Shown piece after piece: positions 17,189-27,291 of a stretch of 64,000 bases of DNA; position 1 is the stretch's first letter, and every line of letters starts with the position of its first letter. Both the position numbers and the translations under genes were made by a program. The DNA is taken from NCBI RefSeq assembly GCF_002967715.1, contig NZ_PUIA01000037.1, positions 124,001-188,000 of the forward strand, written 5' to 3'. Below the pieces are notes generated by a model, which was not told where the DNA came from, ran no database searches, and saw nothing but the letters and a program-made list of their open reading frames with translations. This DNA comes from Blastopirellula marina. GTDB taxonomy: Bacteria; Planctomycetota; Planctomycetia; Pirellulales; Pirellulaceae.

Positions 17189-18566
17189 ATGCGCCGGCCA
17201 AAGCCTCGCCGGCATCAATTGGCGTGACTCTGGCTCCATCCGAGAGGGAAGCCGCAGGCGATACAAGGACCCGATCGCCTGACTTGATACCTTGTGTGAC
17301 TTCGACATCCAGATCGTTCATCAGCCCTAACTTCAAGTTTCGACGTTCCAGTTTGCCCCCCGCAGCGACATACGCCTGCCAGGTACCCGAAACGTCACGA
17401 AAGATGGAGGAGCGGGGAATCACCAATGCCTGGGGCTTCTCTTCGGTGTAGATACGAACCTGGACACGATAGTCGACTCCTAAACCGTGCTGCTCAAGCA
17501 CCGACGCGACTTGACCTGAATCGAATCGAAGTATGACGAGCACTCGCTGTTGTTCCACCCCAAGTGAACTCACTTTGGTGAAACCGGCCGGATAGACTCG
17601 CTCCACTTTCATGGGGATGCCCTGCCCTGCTTCTTTGCCCAGAGAAGGTCCATAGATCTCGGCTCGATCCCCGGGCTTAATCCGAGTGGCATCCTGACTC
17701 AGGATTTCAGCTTCGACTTCCAATTGCGAAAGTTGGCCGATCTCGAGCAAGGTCGTGCCTGCGGCAACTTGCTGTTCGCTGGTCAGCTGTTTGGTCAGCA
17801 CAATACCATCGACCGGGCTGGTCATGGTCGATCGTTGCATGCGTAATTCGGCCGTTCGCAAACGAGCCTCTGCTTCGACCTTCTGCTGCTGGAGCACAGC
17901 GACGGACAGATCCTTCCGGTCAATGTACTGGGAAACCATGCTCGGAAGCAGCTTCGTAGCCGCGTCAATCGACAAGATGGCTTGGTAGGTTAACGCGTCG
18001 GTTTGAAAGTCGGTGTCGCTCTCGACCTTTTCCAGTTGCGCTCGATCAAGATCATCTTCTGTCTTGGCTCCTTTTCCGATGAGTTGTTGAACACGCTGTA
18101 AGTAGGTCGTTGCATATTCGAAGCGAGACCGACTTGCCGTCATTCGCGTTTTCGCGGCCTCTACCGTGTTTACCATGGAATCGACAAAGAATTCGGCCTG
18201 CTGCTTGGTCGTCTGTTCGACCGACTTGTCGCCTGTTTCACGAATTGATGCGGCCAACCGCTCGACGGCGGCCTTAGACTCGTCGTACTCCGCTTCGACA
18301 TCTTCTTGGACGATTCTGGCGACGACCTCTCCCTTGGTGACATGGTCACCTTCTTCTAGCGTGATTTCCCCCAGGCGGGCATCGAAAGGCATCGAGATCA
18401 CGTACGTTCGAGGCAGACGTGTCTTGCCCTGTTCATCGACGTATTCTTGAATCGGTTCCATGGAAGCCGTGATGACATCCACCTGTGGTCCGCCAGATTG
18501 CATGACGTAGAAAATACCTCCTACGACAAGAATGACGCCAACGACGATGGCAATCGATTTGATCAT
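17187..18566 (-). CDS. HlyD/RND-type membrane-fusion (periplasmic adaptor) protein
   Basis: 459 residues. An N-terminal membrane anchor (IAIVVGVILVVGGIFYVM, residues 5-22) is followed by a biotinyl-lipoyl half (LEEGDHVTKGEVVARIVQED), a long alpha-hairpin coiled coil (about 95-240), the second lipoyl half (MTSPVDGIVLTKQLTSEQQVA), a beta-barrel and a membrane-proximal domain. It links an inner-membrane transporter to the outer membrane. It is the third gene of the exporter operon, 45 bp after the permease. Substrate unknown. No outer-membrane TolC-like gene is in the window. Confidence 0.9.
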   Translation of the reverse strand: MIKSIAIVVGVILVVGGIFYVMQSGGPQVDVITASMEPIQEYVDEQGKTRLPRTYVISMPFDARLGEITLEEGDHVTKGEVVARIVQEDVEAEYDESKAAVERLAASIRETGDKSVEQTTKQQAEFFVDSMVNTVEAAKTRMTASRSRFEYATTYLQRVQQLIGKGAKTEDDLDRAQLEKVESDTDFQTDALTYQAILSIDAATKLLPSMVSQYIDRKDLSVAVLQQQKVEAEARLRTAELRMQRSTMTSPVDGIVLTKQLTSEQQVAAGTTLLEIGQLSQLEVEAEILSQDATRIKPGDRAEIYGPSLGKEAGQGIPMKVERVYPAGFTKVSSLGVEQQRVLVILRFDSGQVASVLEQHGLGVDYRVQVRIYTEEKPQALVIPRSSIFRDVSGTWQAYVAAGGKLERRNLKLGLMNDLDVEVTQGIKSGDRVLVSPAASLSDGARVTPIDAGEALAGA

Positions 18567-18611
18567 GGTAAATATCTTTCCGCTCGCGCAGGTAGAAGCA
18601 AGCTCAGTAGT

Positions 18612-20990
18612 CTACTCTCGAACTTTTAATGATTCTAACCAGTTCATACCGTGGATTTGCCATTGCACGACCGCGTGTGCCATAAGCGTGAAGAACAATG
18701 CGGTAATAAACGCGCTTACATAGATCCATGGTGCCGTCACGATCGGGAACCGCACCAGGTCCTGATCAATCATCTTGGTCATCAACTTGATGAGCACGTA
18801 TCCGACCGGAAGTCCCAACACAGCGCCCAGCATATTAATCAGCAGACTCTCACGCAGAAACAACAGGCCAATTTCCCAGCGTGTGTATCCCATGGCCCCC
18901 ATCGTGGCGACCTCACGCTGGCGTTCCGAGAGGTTCACCAGCGAAGCATTCAACACGTTGCCGAAGAAGATGGTGCCTGCGAAAACAACGATCATGCCGA
19001 TCGCCACGTTCTGGTTCTGAATGATGGTCTCGCGCATGTTCTTGATCAATTCCAAGCGAGAATTGATCGCTTCCATGGCCGGCATCTGTTTGAGCGTGTG
19101 ATAGAGTTCCCGCTGGGCTTTGTCCGTTTGATTGACTTTCAATTGGGCACCACTCATGGCGAACGACTCGCCGCGAATTCGGCAGAGATACTCGAGATCT
19201 GCGTACACGTTTAACCCGAATTGGCTTTCGCTGACAACCGCCAGGGGAACATGGACTGGATCGCGACGACCCGACTTCGGTCGAATCTCGACCAGGTCTC
19301 CCACGTTCAAACGAAGGTGATCGGCCAGACGGCGTTCCATAACCAGCCCGACACTGGGAATATTGATTCGACGTTTGTCCTTGTCGGTCGGAACGGTCAA
19401 TTGAGCGTTGTTGATGATTCCTTGAATGGCTCCTTGCCGCTCATGTGGTCCATTCACAAAGTCGCAGGCCACGCTAAAGAGTGGTTCCACCCGATCGACC
19501 CCAGGCAAATGAGACAGGTCATACCAGGCCTCGCGGTCGAGCGCATCTTTGAACGTTAGATCGATGTCACTGCGATTACGCAGTTCGAATTCGTCGCGGA
19601 TGAAGTATTCAGTGGCTTCCATCATCATCAATCCACTGATCAAAATGCCTGCCCCGACAGTCCCGGCGAACAGGGCAACTGCCGTGCGCGTGCGATGACG
19701 CACCATCGATCGTAGTGTCACACGCCAGCCAGGAGAAAGCTCGTTCCATAGCAGCGTGAAGTGTTCCAAGAAGATCCGACCACCCTTCGCCGGTGGTTCG
19801 GGACGCATCGCTTCGGCCGGCCGTAATAGCAACATCTGCCGGGCACCATAAAGGCTGCCAAGCATCGCGCAGACGATACTTACACTCCAGCCAATGACAT
19901 GCGTTCGCAGATAGAAGTCGTTTCGCAGATCGGGAAATTGAAAGAACTGTTGGTACTGCGACAACATGCCCAGTGTGACGAGCGTTCCGAGCCCACTGGC
20001 CAGAATTCCAGCGACCATGCCGACCGCGGTCCCGAATTTCAAGAAGTGTAAGAAGATCGTCCCATCGGTGTAGCCCAACGCCTTGAGGGTTCCGACTGTC
20101 GTACGCTGCTGTTTGGCCAGGCGGGTCATCAGGACGTTTAGAATCAAAGCCGCAACAACCAGGAACATGCTCGGAAGAAAGCTCGACATGCTACTCAGTT
20201 GAGAGATCTCGTTGCTGACGAAGTAGTTCGAGGTAAAGTCCTTGAGCAGCGTGGCCGAGATGAATCCCGACGACTCCAACTTCCGTTCCGCTAAATCGAG
20301 AACCGCATTCTCTCCCTTGCCAATATCAGGCGTAAATTGCCCGATCACCTGGTTGGCGGCTCCCTCGAAATCAAAGAGTTCTTCCATCTGTTTGCGCGGC
20401 AGATAGAACACGCCAAAGTTTTCGGGATCGGGCGTCAGGCTGCCGGGACCGATCAGATAAGTGAATTCCGAACTGATCGCTGTGCCGACAATCAGAAACT
20501 CTTCACGACGATTGTTGAGCAGTAGGTGCAGTTTCTGACCTGGATGAAGGCGATTCGCCTCGGCGAACTTGTCGTTCACGATCACCTCTGGCTCGTCACG
20601 ATCGGAGAAGTAGTCGCCGCGAATCAGCACGATATCGTTGGTCACCGCTTGCCGGCGATCGGGCATTGAGATCACCGTTCCGTTGAGTGGTCGCATCCTT
20701 TGATCGAGATCGACCGTCACCGGAAATTGAATTCGATCCTGCCAACTTCGGATGCCAGGCAAATCGTTCAAAATCTCCAACTCAGCAAGGGGAGCTTTCT
20801 TTAGGTCGATCCAGAAACTGGCCATGCGGCACTGGCGATAGTAGCGATCTTTTGCGGCCCGCATGTTGTAAAAAGTCGACTGCATGCCGATCAGCAGAGC
20901 CGATCCGAGCATCATGATGCTGATAATGGCGATCAACAATCCGCGGGCCGCAAACAGGTCTCGCAGCAACTTGCGGTTAAGAGTTTTCAC
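18612..20990 (-). CDS. ABC transporter permease, MacB/FtsX (DevC-like) type
   Basis: 792 residues from a GTG that overlaps the stop of the ATPase gene (GTGA). Two FtsX-type halves: a first membrane helix at 14-40, a large periplasmic domain, helices near 270-390, then a second half with a helix near 435-455, another periplasmic domain and three C-terminal helices (about 675-780). This is the duplicated FtsX layout of large MacB-like or AcrE-type exporters. Working with the ATPase and the HlyD protein, it should drive export or lipoprotein/lipid extrusion from the periplasmic leaflet instead of transport through a central channel. Confidence 0.9.
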   Translation of the reverse strand: MKTLNRKLLRDLFAARGLLIAIISIMMLGSALLIGMQSTFYNMRAAKDRYYRQCRMASFWIDLKKAPLAELEILNDLPGIRSWQDRIQFPVTVDLDQRMRPLNGTVISMPDRRQAVTNDIVLIRGDYFSDRDEPEVIVNDKFAEANRLHPGQKLHLLLNNRREEFLIVGTAISSEFTYLIGPGSLTPDPENFGVFYLPRKQMEELFDFEGAANQVIGQFTPDIGKGENAVLDLAERKLESSGFISATLLKDFTSNYFVSNEISQLSSMSSFLPSMFLVVAALILNVLMTRLAKQQRTTVGTLKALGYTDGTIFLHFLKFGTAVGMVAGILASGLGTLVTLGMLSQYQQFFQFPDLRNDFYLRTHVIGWSVSIVCAMLGSLYGARQMLLLRPAEAMRPEPPAKGGRIFLEHFTLLWNELSPGWRVTLRSMVRHRTRTAVALFAGTVGAGILISGLMMMEATEYFIRDEFELRNRSDIDLTFKDALDREAWYDLSHLPGVDRVEPLFSVACDFVNGPHERQGAIQGIINNAQLTVPTDKDKRRINIPSVGLVMERRLADHLRLNVGDLVEIRPKSGRRDPVHVPLAVVSESQFGLNVYADLEYLCRIRGESFAMSGAQLKVNQTDKAQRELYHTLKQMPAMEAINSRLELIKNMRETIIQNQNVAIGMIVVFAGTIFFGNVLNASLVNLSERQREVATMGAMGYTRWEIGLLFLRESLLINMLGAVLGLPVGYVLIKLMTKMIDQDLVRFPIVTAPWIYVSAFITALFFTLMAHAVVQWQIHGMNWLESLKVRE

Positions 20991-21763
20991 CAGACGACCT
21001 CCGAGGGAGGCAGTGGTTGCTGATTTTCTTCAACGCTCACGATCTCGCCGCTACGAAGATGAATCACCCGATGGGCGACATCGGCCAGGGCCGTGTTGTG
21101 CGTAATGATCAGGATGGTCGTGCCCAGATCTCGGTTAAACTGCAGCAGCAGTTCTAAAGCACGTATGCCTGTTTCAAAGTCGAGCGCACCGGTCGGCTCG
21201 TCGCAGAGCAGCAGTTTGGGATTCTTGACCACCGCCCGAGCGATCGCGACACGCTGCTGTTCGCCACCGGAAAGTTGCGACGGAAAGTGGTTGGCCCGCT
21301 CGGCAAGGCCGACCTTTTCGAGCATCTCCCTGGCATCAAGCGGGTTCTCGGCCAACTCGGCCGCCGACAAGACATTCTCGAGTGCCGTTAGATTCGGGAC
21401 CAGGTTGTAAAACTGAAAGACAAAGCCGACATGCTTACGGCGGTAACGCGTGAGCACCCCCGAAGAGACCTTGGCCAAATCGATACCTTCGAACATCACG
21501 CTGCCGTGATTGGGTTGATCGAGACCGCCGATCAGATTCAGGATGGTCGATTTGCCAGACCCGCTGGGGCCTACCATCGCGAGGACTTCGCCGTCGTAAA
21601 TATCGAACGAGAGATCTTTCAGAACTTCGACCTTCACCTCTCCCATAGTGAAGGTGCGCTGGACGTCGCGAACCGATAAAACGGCCGGCTTTGATGGAAA
21701 TTGCTCGTCCTGGCTTTGATTGCTCACGGTACCGTGGGGATGTGGGGATCTGAAAAGCTGCAC
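20987..21763 (-). CDS. ABC transporter ATP-binding protein, MacB/LolD type
   Basis: 258 residues from a GTG at 21763. Walker A is GPSGSGKST, the Q loop is [16 protein letters not shown], the signature is [14 protein letters not shown], Walker B is [12 protein letters not shown] and the switch His is in IITHN. All catalytic motifs are intact. The sequence is of the LolD/MacB class, which powers FtsX-type permeases. First gene of the exporter operon; the next gene overlaps by four bases. Confidence 0.93.
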   Translation of the reverse strand: MQLFRSPHPHGTVSNQSQDEQFPSKPAVLSVRDVQRTFTMGEVKVEVLKDLSFDIYDGEVLAMVGPSGSGKSTILNLIGGLDQPNHGSVMFEGIDLAKVSSGVLTRYRRKHVGFVFQFYNLVPNLTALENVLSAAELAENPLDAREMLEKVGLAERANHFPSQLSGGEQQRVAIARAVVKNPKLLLCDEPTGALDFETGIRALELLLQFNRDLGTTILIITHNTALADVAHRVIHLRSGEIVSVEENQQPLPPSEVVW

Positions 21764-22112
21764 TAAAGTTCACGATCGGGGTGTTCAAACAAGAAAGTGA
21801 AGCCTTCCGTTCGAGAATTCCATGTTAGTCGAATGGTCGGTCCGAGGCACGATCCATGGCTAAGTGAACGGGAATTCATGCCGATTGGGGAGTGCTATTG
21901 AGCTTCTGCCGTAACCACTTACTTCTCGGTAGCCGATGTGCTGCGCTCTTCATGAAACCTAGCGTGAACTTCGGCAGAAATCGGCATCAAATTACCACAC
22001 CCCCCGGTGGTGAAGGATAGGTTTCCCCTAGCGGCTTCTAGGAGCGAGGCCGTGTGCATGTCCAGTGAAAAACCAGTCGTTTTAAACTCTCTCTTCTTAC
22101 GGGAATTATTCG
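21764..22112. other. divergent intergenic region before the exporter operon
   Basis: About 350 bases between the exporter operon and an unknown plus-strand gene. No clear promoter, dyad or RNA structure stands out. The short ORFs crossing it have no protein-like features. Confidence 0.4.
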
Positions 22113-23741
22113 ATGCCGCACCCCGAATGCGAATCGCACGACGTATCGATCGCTCTAGCTTGGAAGCTGCCACCTACGATCCTTCAACACCTTCAAGATC
22201 ATATCGATACAAAACAAGTGGGATTTACCGACGGCGGATTGTCTTTGCCGGACGACGCTCGGATATTCCAAGAGGATGGCCACGCATGGGTTCCTGGGGC
22301 ATTCGACAGCATGATGCAATATGCCCCGGCCGAGATCGTCGGTGAACCCGACGAGGCGATCATTCAATTGATTTTGGATGACGTCATGATGGGCATGCCT
22401 GGAAAACGAGACGCTCTTTACGAACGGGTCCGCAGTACGAAGGTAGCCGGGACGCTCCCCGAACTGGTCCAGGCAATCGGCGATGCCACGATGCTTGGTT
22501 CCGACGGCGTGTATGAACTGGGCAAGTGGCTGGTATCCCAGTCACGCGATCGCGAGCCGGTAAAGCTTGGCCTGGGGCTTTTGAGCCTAGTCCCCGAGAA
22601 GCCGATCGAAGATCTTTTGCTGGTCGTCGGCCGGCACGACGAGTTCACGCGCGGGTGCATCTTCGCAATGCAGCATTGGGAGACGCCACGTCGTGAAGCA
22701 TTGATCGCCAAACTGCTTCCGCATGTCTCGGGTTGGGGCCTGGTGCCTCTGGTCGAGCAAGTCAAAGAAACCTACGACCGTGGTATTCAAGATTGGATGC
22801 TTCGCGAAGGTGGGCGTCGAGCTGGCATCCTGATTCAGTACGTAGCGATGACATTGGCCACGACCGGTAACTTGCGAGACGCCCTCTTGTCGGATGAGGT
22901 CGAACCCGATGTCCTGGAATCAGGAGGATGCGTGCTTACGGCGTTGATTGATATCGAACGCTCACTACGCACCAAACCGCAAGCTCATTTGGAGAGCATA
23001 CATGACTACGCCGACGCTCCTGTGACCGTGCAGCGATACTTATTCCACATGCAGAAGCACTCCAAAACCGTTAGGGACTTGAGTGTGATAGCCTCGATCC
23101 GTGCCTTTCTGGACGACGGCGACGCCGATTGGATGCTGCGCGAAGACTTAGGGTGGAGTGAGTCACTCGTTCAGCAGATGCGTGACAACGCCAACGAGAT
23201 CCTGGCGCGGTCTACCTGGCATGATGTGGTTTACACCGCACTCGCAAGCGAGGACAACGATGCCTATCTGTATGCTGTCAGCGGTGCCAACTTGCTGAAA
23301 ATGACCGACGCTCACATCGACGTAAAGCGGATTCAGGAAATCAACATCCGTCGAGCTTCGAAAATGATCGGCTCAAATGAACAAGTGGTGGATGAAGTGC
23401 AAATGTATTTCGCCCGCGTTCCCGACTTGGTGAGAATTGCCAATACTCCGCGAACCGGACCGCCGCAGCGAAGTCGAGCAGGCTACCAGTATTCCGTTCC
23501 TTTCCGTCAGGATGATCTGCTGGCCTATCCCGATCAAACCGAGGCCATGGTCGAGTTTCTGCTGGGTCAATCCAAGCATCGCATGCGAAAGCAGGCACTC
23601 GAGATATTCGATATCTGGGGAAAAGAGAATTGGACCGAAGCGGCTTATCAGCGGCTGGAGTTGGCCTTAGACGTTGAGGCGGACGATGAGCTCCGCATGC
23701 TTATGCAAAACCTCATCAACGGCCTGACAATTGACGACTAG
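22113..23741 (+). CDS. helical protein of unknown function
   Basis: 542 residues, starting MPHPECESHDVSIALAW. No signal peptide or membrane segment. The whole length is predicted by eye as alternating amphipathic helices of 15-25 residues, for example PVKLGLGLLSLVPEKPIEDL and ETPRREALIAKLLPHVSG, suggesting a HEAT-like or ARM-like solenoid. No catalytic motif is recognised. It ends 15 bp from the convergent S9 peptidase gene. I cannot name a family. Confidence 0.75.
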   Translation: MPHPECESHDVSIALAWKLPPTILQHLQDHIDTKQVGFTDGGLSLPDDARIFQEDGHAWVPGAFDSMMQYAPAEIVGEPDEAIIQLILDDVMMGMPGKRDALYERVRSTKVAGTLPELVQAIGDATMLGSDGVYELGKWLVSQSRDREPVKLGLGLLSLVPEKPIEDLLLVVGRHDEFTRGCIFAMQHWETPRREALIAKLLPHVSGWGLVPLVEQVKETYDRGIQDWMLREGGRRAGILIQYVAMTLATTGNLRDALLSDEVEPDVLESGGCVLTALIDIERSLRTKPQAHLESIHDYADAPVTVQRYLFHMQKHSKTVRDLSVIASIRAFLDDGDADWMLREDLGWSESLVQQMRDNANEILARSTWHDVVYTALASEDNDAYLYAVSGANLLKMTDAHIDVKRIQEINIRRASKMIGSNEQVVDEVQMYFARVPDLVRIANTPRTGPPQRSRAGYQYSVPFRQDDLLAYPDQTEAMVEFLLGQSKHRMRKQALEIFDIWGKENWTEAAYQRLELALDVEADDELRMLMQNLINGLTIDD

Positions 23742-23755
23742 CCGGGGAAGGAAGG

Positions 23756-26326
23756 TTAGCGTCGAGGCTCGGCATTGTGCAGTTTGCGAACAAAGAAGTC
23801 GCATGTTCGACGCATTCCGTAGCGACCGCTGCCGCTGCCATGACCTCCACCAGGTACGACCAACAGGTCGAAGTCTTTATCAGCTTCGACCAGTGCGTTG
23901 ACAACCTGCATGGTACTGGCCGGATCGACGTTCGTGTCCATTTCGCCAACGATCAAGAAGAGATCGCCTTGTAGCTTGTGGGCGTGGGTGACGTTCGAGT
24001 TCTGCGCATACGACTCATCAACTGGCCAGCCCATCCATTGTTCGTTCCACCAGATCTTGTCCATGCGATTGTCGTGACAACCACAATCGGCAACGGCTGC
24101 GTCGTAAAAGTCTGGGTGCCACAACAATGCCGCCAGCGCGCTTTGTCCGCCAGCCGATCCTCCATAGATCCCGACTCGATCGATATCCATGCTGGGGAAC
24201 TTCTCGGCCGCTGCTTTCATCCAGGCAATCCGATCAGGAAAGCCGGAATCCGAGAGGTTCTTCCAGCAAACATCGTGAAACGCCTTGCCGCGATGGTTGG
24301 TGCCCATGCCGTCGATCTGCACGACAATGAAGCCGAGTTCGGCCAGTTCACGTTTCTGATCGAGCGTCGAGTATCGCTTCGGCACGAAAGCGCTGTGAGG
24401 CCCGGCATAGATGTTCTCGATTACAGGATACTTTTTGGTCGGGTCGAAGTTCGTGGGAAAGTAGATCACGCCATAGATATCCGTCTTGCCATCGCGTCCC
24501 TTGGCGGCAAAGCGTTCGGTCATCTTCCAACCGGTTTCCAGCAGTTGGCTGGCATCGGCTTTCTCTAACTCACAAACGAGGGAACCATCTTTTACCTGGC
24601 GAAGTGTATGGACCGGGGGAAGATCGACACGACTATACTCGTCGATCAAGTAACGCCCGTCCGGCGAATAATTGATCTGATGCGAGCCATCTCCTTCGGT
24701 CAAAATTGTCAAGTCGCTGCCATCGAAGTTGACCCGGCAATGATGCAAGTAATAAGGATCTTGTCCTGGGACAATTCCCGCAGCCGTAAACCAGATCTGT
24801 CGTATGTCGCGGTCAATGCGTTCGATTTCACGAACAACCCATTCTCCCTGCGTAATGGGATTTCGGACTTCCCCTTGGGCGGCATCAACCAGGTACAGAT
24901 GATTCCAGCCGGAACGCTGCGACATCCATACAAGTTCGTTCTCGTGTGGCTCAGGGTTGTAATGGATCTTATTCGTATAGTCGACGAACGTATCACTTGT
25001 TTCCTCAACAACCGTCCGCACCGTTCCGCTACGATGGATGCCCACAACGCGGACTACCTGGTGCCCTCGCTGGTTGTAGAGAAAACGAAACTCGCTGCTG
25101 TCGCTCTGCCAAGACTCTTCCGAGATGGCGAAAGGATTGGCGAACAGGCTGCGATCGAGCGGAAGTTCGATGGACTTCTCTACGTCGAACAGCCGCGGCC
25201 ATTGCTGGCGGATCTTGTCTCCTGGTTTGTCGTACCGAAAGGTATGCAACTTAGGCTGAAGTTGATCTTCAGGAGAAGACTCGACGATCGTAACTTCCCT
25301 CCCCTGCCCCGGCTTCACTTCCATCACAATCAATCGCTTCGAGTCAGGCGACCAGTAGAAGCGATCGTCAAGATATTTGTCGGCGGTTCCATCGGTCGTC
25401 AGACGAATCGGTTCGCCTGAATTGTCCTGGCGGATCAGCAAATTGTGATTCTCGATCGATGCGGTCCACTGGCCGTCAGGAGACGTACGGCTCGATCTCG
25501 GACCACGGTCGCCTCGGCGTCGTCGTGGAAGTTCGCGAGCATTCTTTCCATCGACCTTTAAGACGCTAACCGGATCGGCGGCTTCAAATACTGCCAAAGC
25601 CTGGCCTTGGCTATTGAGTACGAGCCACACGTGCCCCACATAGGTGCGCCGCTCGTGCTCCTTCTCAGCGGCGATATCATTGTAGAAGACGGGGCGGCCG
25701 TCGCGATCCATCCAGAATAGTTTCACCGTGTCGGTCGTTTCGTTGACGACCTTCAGCGTGATTTCACCTCCCTTGTCGGTCGAAGGATATGGTCGTTGGA
25801 AAGCCGGCATGCTGGAGAGCAGAGCCTTCTCCGGCTGATCTAGCCGCGTGAGCAACTGATCGTTGCGATCGACCTGAAAGGTCTCGCCAGCGACTTCAAA
25901 AATGATCCGCTGCAAATCTTCCGAGAACTGAATCCGTTCAAAAGGTAGCCGTGTCGGTAACACATCCTTTTTCAGTTGCTCGCCTAACTGCTGAGCAAGT
26001 TTTCCATGATCAAAAGCAGGCTCGCGCATGCCTTTCGTGGCGTCCACAAAAACGAACTCGTGTTGCCCCTGCCCCGTTCGCACGCGATACCAGAGCTGAT
26101 CGCCCTCCGGCAGCCAGTTCGGGGTGACATCGTCGCGAAAGACCTTGCCAGCGGTCATTCGCCCCAACTGTTGCATCCGCTGATAATCGGCCGCCGTTCC
26201 CTGAGCAAAGATCGGCTCAATCAGTCCGAATGACAAGATAGCGAATACGAGGGTACGAATCGCAGGCAACATAGCAAACCAGAAGAAAGAGGAAACAGGT
26301 GGGGCGATTGGGGGTAACTTCATCAT
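23756..26326 (-). CDS. secreted prolyl-oligopeptidase-family (S9, DPP-IV-like) peptidase
   Basis: 856 residues from the ATG at 26326; starts at 26323 or 26272 are possible, the last giving a shorter signal peptide. The hydrophobic export signal (LVFAILSFGLIEPIFAQG) ends near residue 40. Residues about 100-580 form a DPP-IV-type beta-propeller (WSPDSKRLIVMEVKP and similar blades). The C-terminal alpha/beta hydrolase carries the nucleophile Ser in GIYGGSAGGQSAL (about residue 722), the Asp in VGEMDTNVDP and the His in GGGHGSG. The complete triad suggests an active exported dipeptidyl or oligopeptidase acting on proline-containing peptides. Single gene, convergent with the upstream neighbour. 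Confidence 0.9.
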   Translation of the reverse strand: MMKLPPIAPPVSSFFWFAMLPAIRTLVFAILSFGLIEPIFAQGTAADYQRMQQLGRMTAGKVFRDDVTPNWLPEGDQLWYRVRTGQGQHEFVFVDATKGMREPAFDHGKLAQQLGEQLKKDVLPTRLPFERIQFSEDLQRIIFEVAGETFQVDRNDQLLTRLDQPEKALLSSMPAFQRPYPSTDKGGEITLKVVNETTDTVKLFWMDRDGRPVFYNDIAAEKEHERRTYVGHVWLVLNSQGQALAVFEAADPVSVLKVDGKNARELPRRRRGDRGPRSSRTSPDGQWTASIENHNLLIRQDNSGEPIRLTTDGTADKYLDDRFYWSPDSKRLIVMEVKPGQGREVTIVESSPEDQLQPKLHTFRYDKPGDKIRQQWPRLFDVEKSIELPLDRSLFANPFAISEESWQSDSSEFRFLYNQRGHQVVRVVGIHRSGTVRTVVEETSDTFVDYTNKIHYNPEPHENELVWMSQRSGWNHLYLVDAAQGEVRNPITQGEWVVREIERIDRDIRQIWFTAAGIVPGQDPYYLHHCRVNFDGSDLTILTEGDGSHQINYSPDGRYLIDEYSRVDLPPVHTLRQVKDGSLVCELEKADASQLLETGWKMTERFAAKGRDGKTDIYGVIYFPTNFDPTKKYPVIENIYAGPHSAFVPKRYSTLDQKRELAELGFIVVQIDGMGTNHRGKAFHDVCWKNLSDSGFPDRIAWMKAAAEKFPSMDIDRVGIYGGSAGGQSALAALLWHPDFYDAAVADCGCHDNRMDKIWWNEQWMGWPVDESYAQNSNVTHAHKLQGDLFLIVGEMDTNVDPASTMQVVNALVEADKDFDLLVVPGGGHGSGSGRYGMRRTCDFFVRKLHNAEPRR

Positions 26327-26519
26327 AGATTCAATCCGACTGGCAGCAACCTGAATTGATTGCCTGCTGGTGCCCCAATTCCCCGGCTCAGCACATTTTG
26401 TATTCGGCACTAGAATTTGCGCATAAAACCGGGCATGCTTTATCAAGCTTCTAGTGCCCCAGCGGGCCCCAATGAAGTAGTTATCGCACGATTTTGGCAA
26501 GTCTCATGGAGAGCAATCG

Positions 26520-27269
26520 ATGTCTATCGATGAAGATCAAGACTTTGCATCGGACGAAGCATCAACGGTTGATAGTCCTCGTTCGCAATTTACTTTGCTC
26601 GACATCATGGTCGGTGTGACGATCGCTGCGGTGACCTGTGGAGTTTGGCTTCAGTATGCCCAGCCGCAAATCCAGATGATCCAAATCGTGCTCATGGTTC
26701 CGACGTTGATCGTCTTCGTGCTGGGAGGAACCACCCTATTCTCGTTTGGTCGCCGCTACGTATTGAAGCAGCCCATCGATTTCCAGCCGGGACATTGGCT
26801 GCTTTGCTTGATGGGGGTGACCTTTGTCGTTCAGTCGACGACGCACGTCCTACGGTTGGCGATTATTCCTTCCCATGAGGTTGTGATATCGGATGATCAG
26901 CAAGCCGTCATGCTCTTCTTCCTGGGGCAGCATGTTATCTCTCTAGTTTGTTTTCTTATCGCGGGATTCGTGATTCCTGTGAGGCCTGCGTGGCGATTGA
27001 TGCTTGCACCTTTGGTACTACAGAATCTTTTGACGATATGGCTCTTCGCGGGAATGCTTCTAGGAAATCAGTGGCGTATGTTCGGCGCGCTCTATCCCTA
27101 TGTCAACTTGGCGATCCACGTGATGGGAATCTTCACGCTGTTATTGTTAGCCACGTGGGATTACGCGAGCACCCGCGACCGCCGCGATTGGCTGCACTGG
27201 CTGGGGATTGTCATCATGCTGATTTGGGATGTGCCGACACTCATTCTGCAGTTGAGAACGTGGCTCTAA
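26520..27269 (+). CDS. polytopic membrane protein of unknown function
   Basis: 249 residues; GGAG lies about nine bases before the ATG. An acidic 20-residue N-terminus precedes SQFTLLDIMVGVTIAAVTCGVW, a type of first helix (QFxLxxLL...) seen in many planctomycete membrane proteins. About seven hydrophobic segments follow, through the WLHWLGIVIMLIWDVPTLIL end. No transporter or enzyme motif is visible. It is divergent from the S9 peptidase and convergent with the DUF255 gene. Confidence 0.75.
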   Translation: MSIDEDQDFASDEASTVDSPRSQFTLLDIMVGVTIAAVTCGVWLQYAQPQIQMIQIVLMVPTLIVFVLGGTTLFSFGRRYVLKQPIDFQPGHWLLCLMGVTFVVQSTTHVLRLAIIPSHEVVISDDQQAVMLFFLGQHVISLVCFLIAGFVIPVRPAWRLMLAPLVLQNLLTIWLFAGMLLGNQWRMFGALYPYVNLAIHVMGIFTLLLLATWDYASTRDRRDWLHWLGIVIMLIWDVPTLILQLRTWL

Positions 27270-27291
27270 TGAGACCACCGATTCGAACGAA

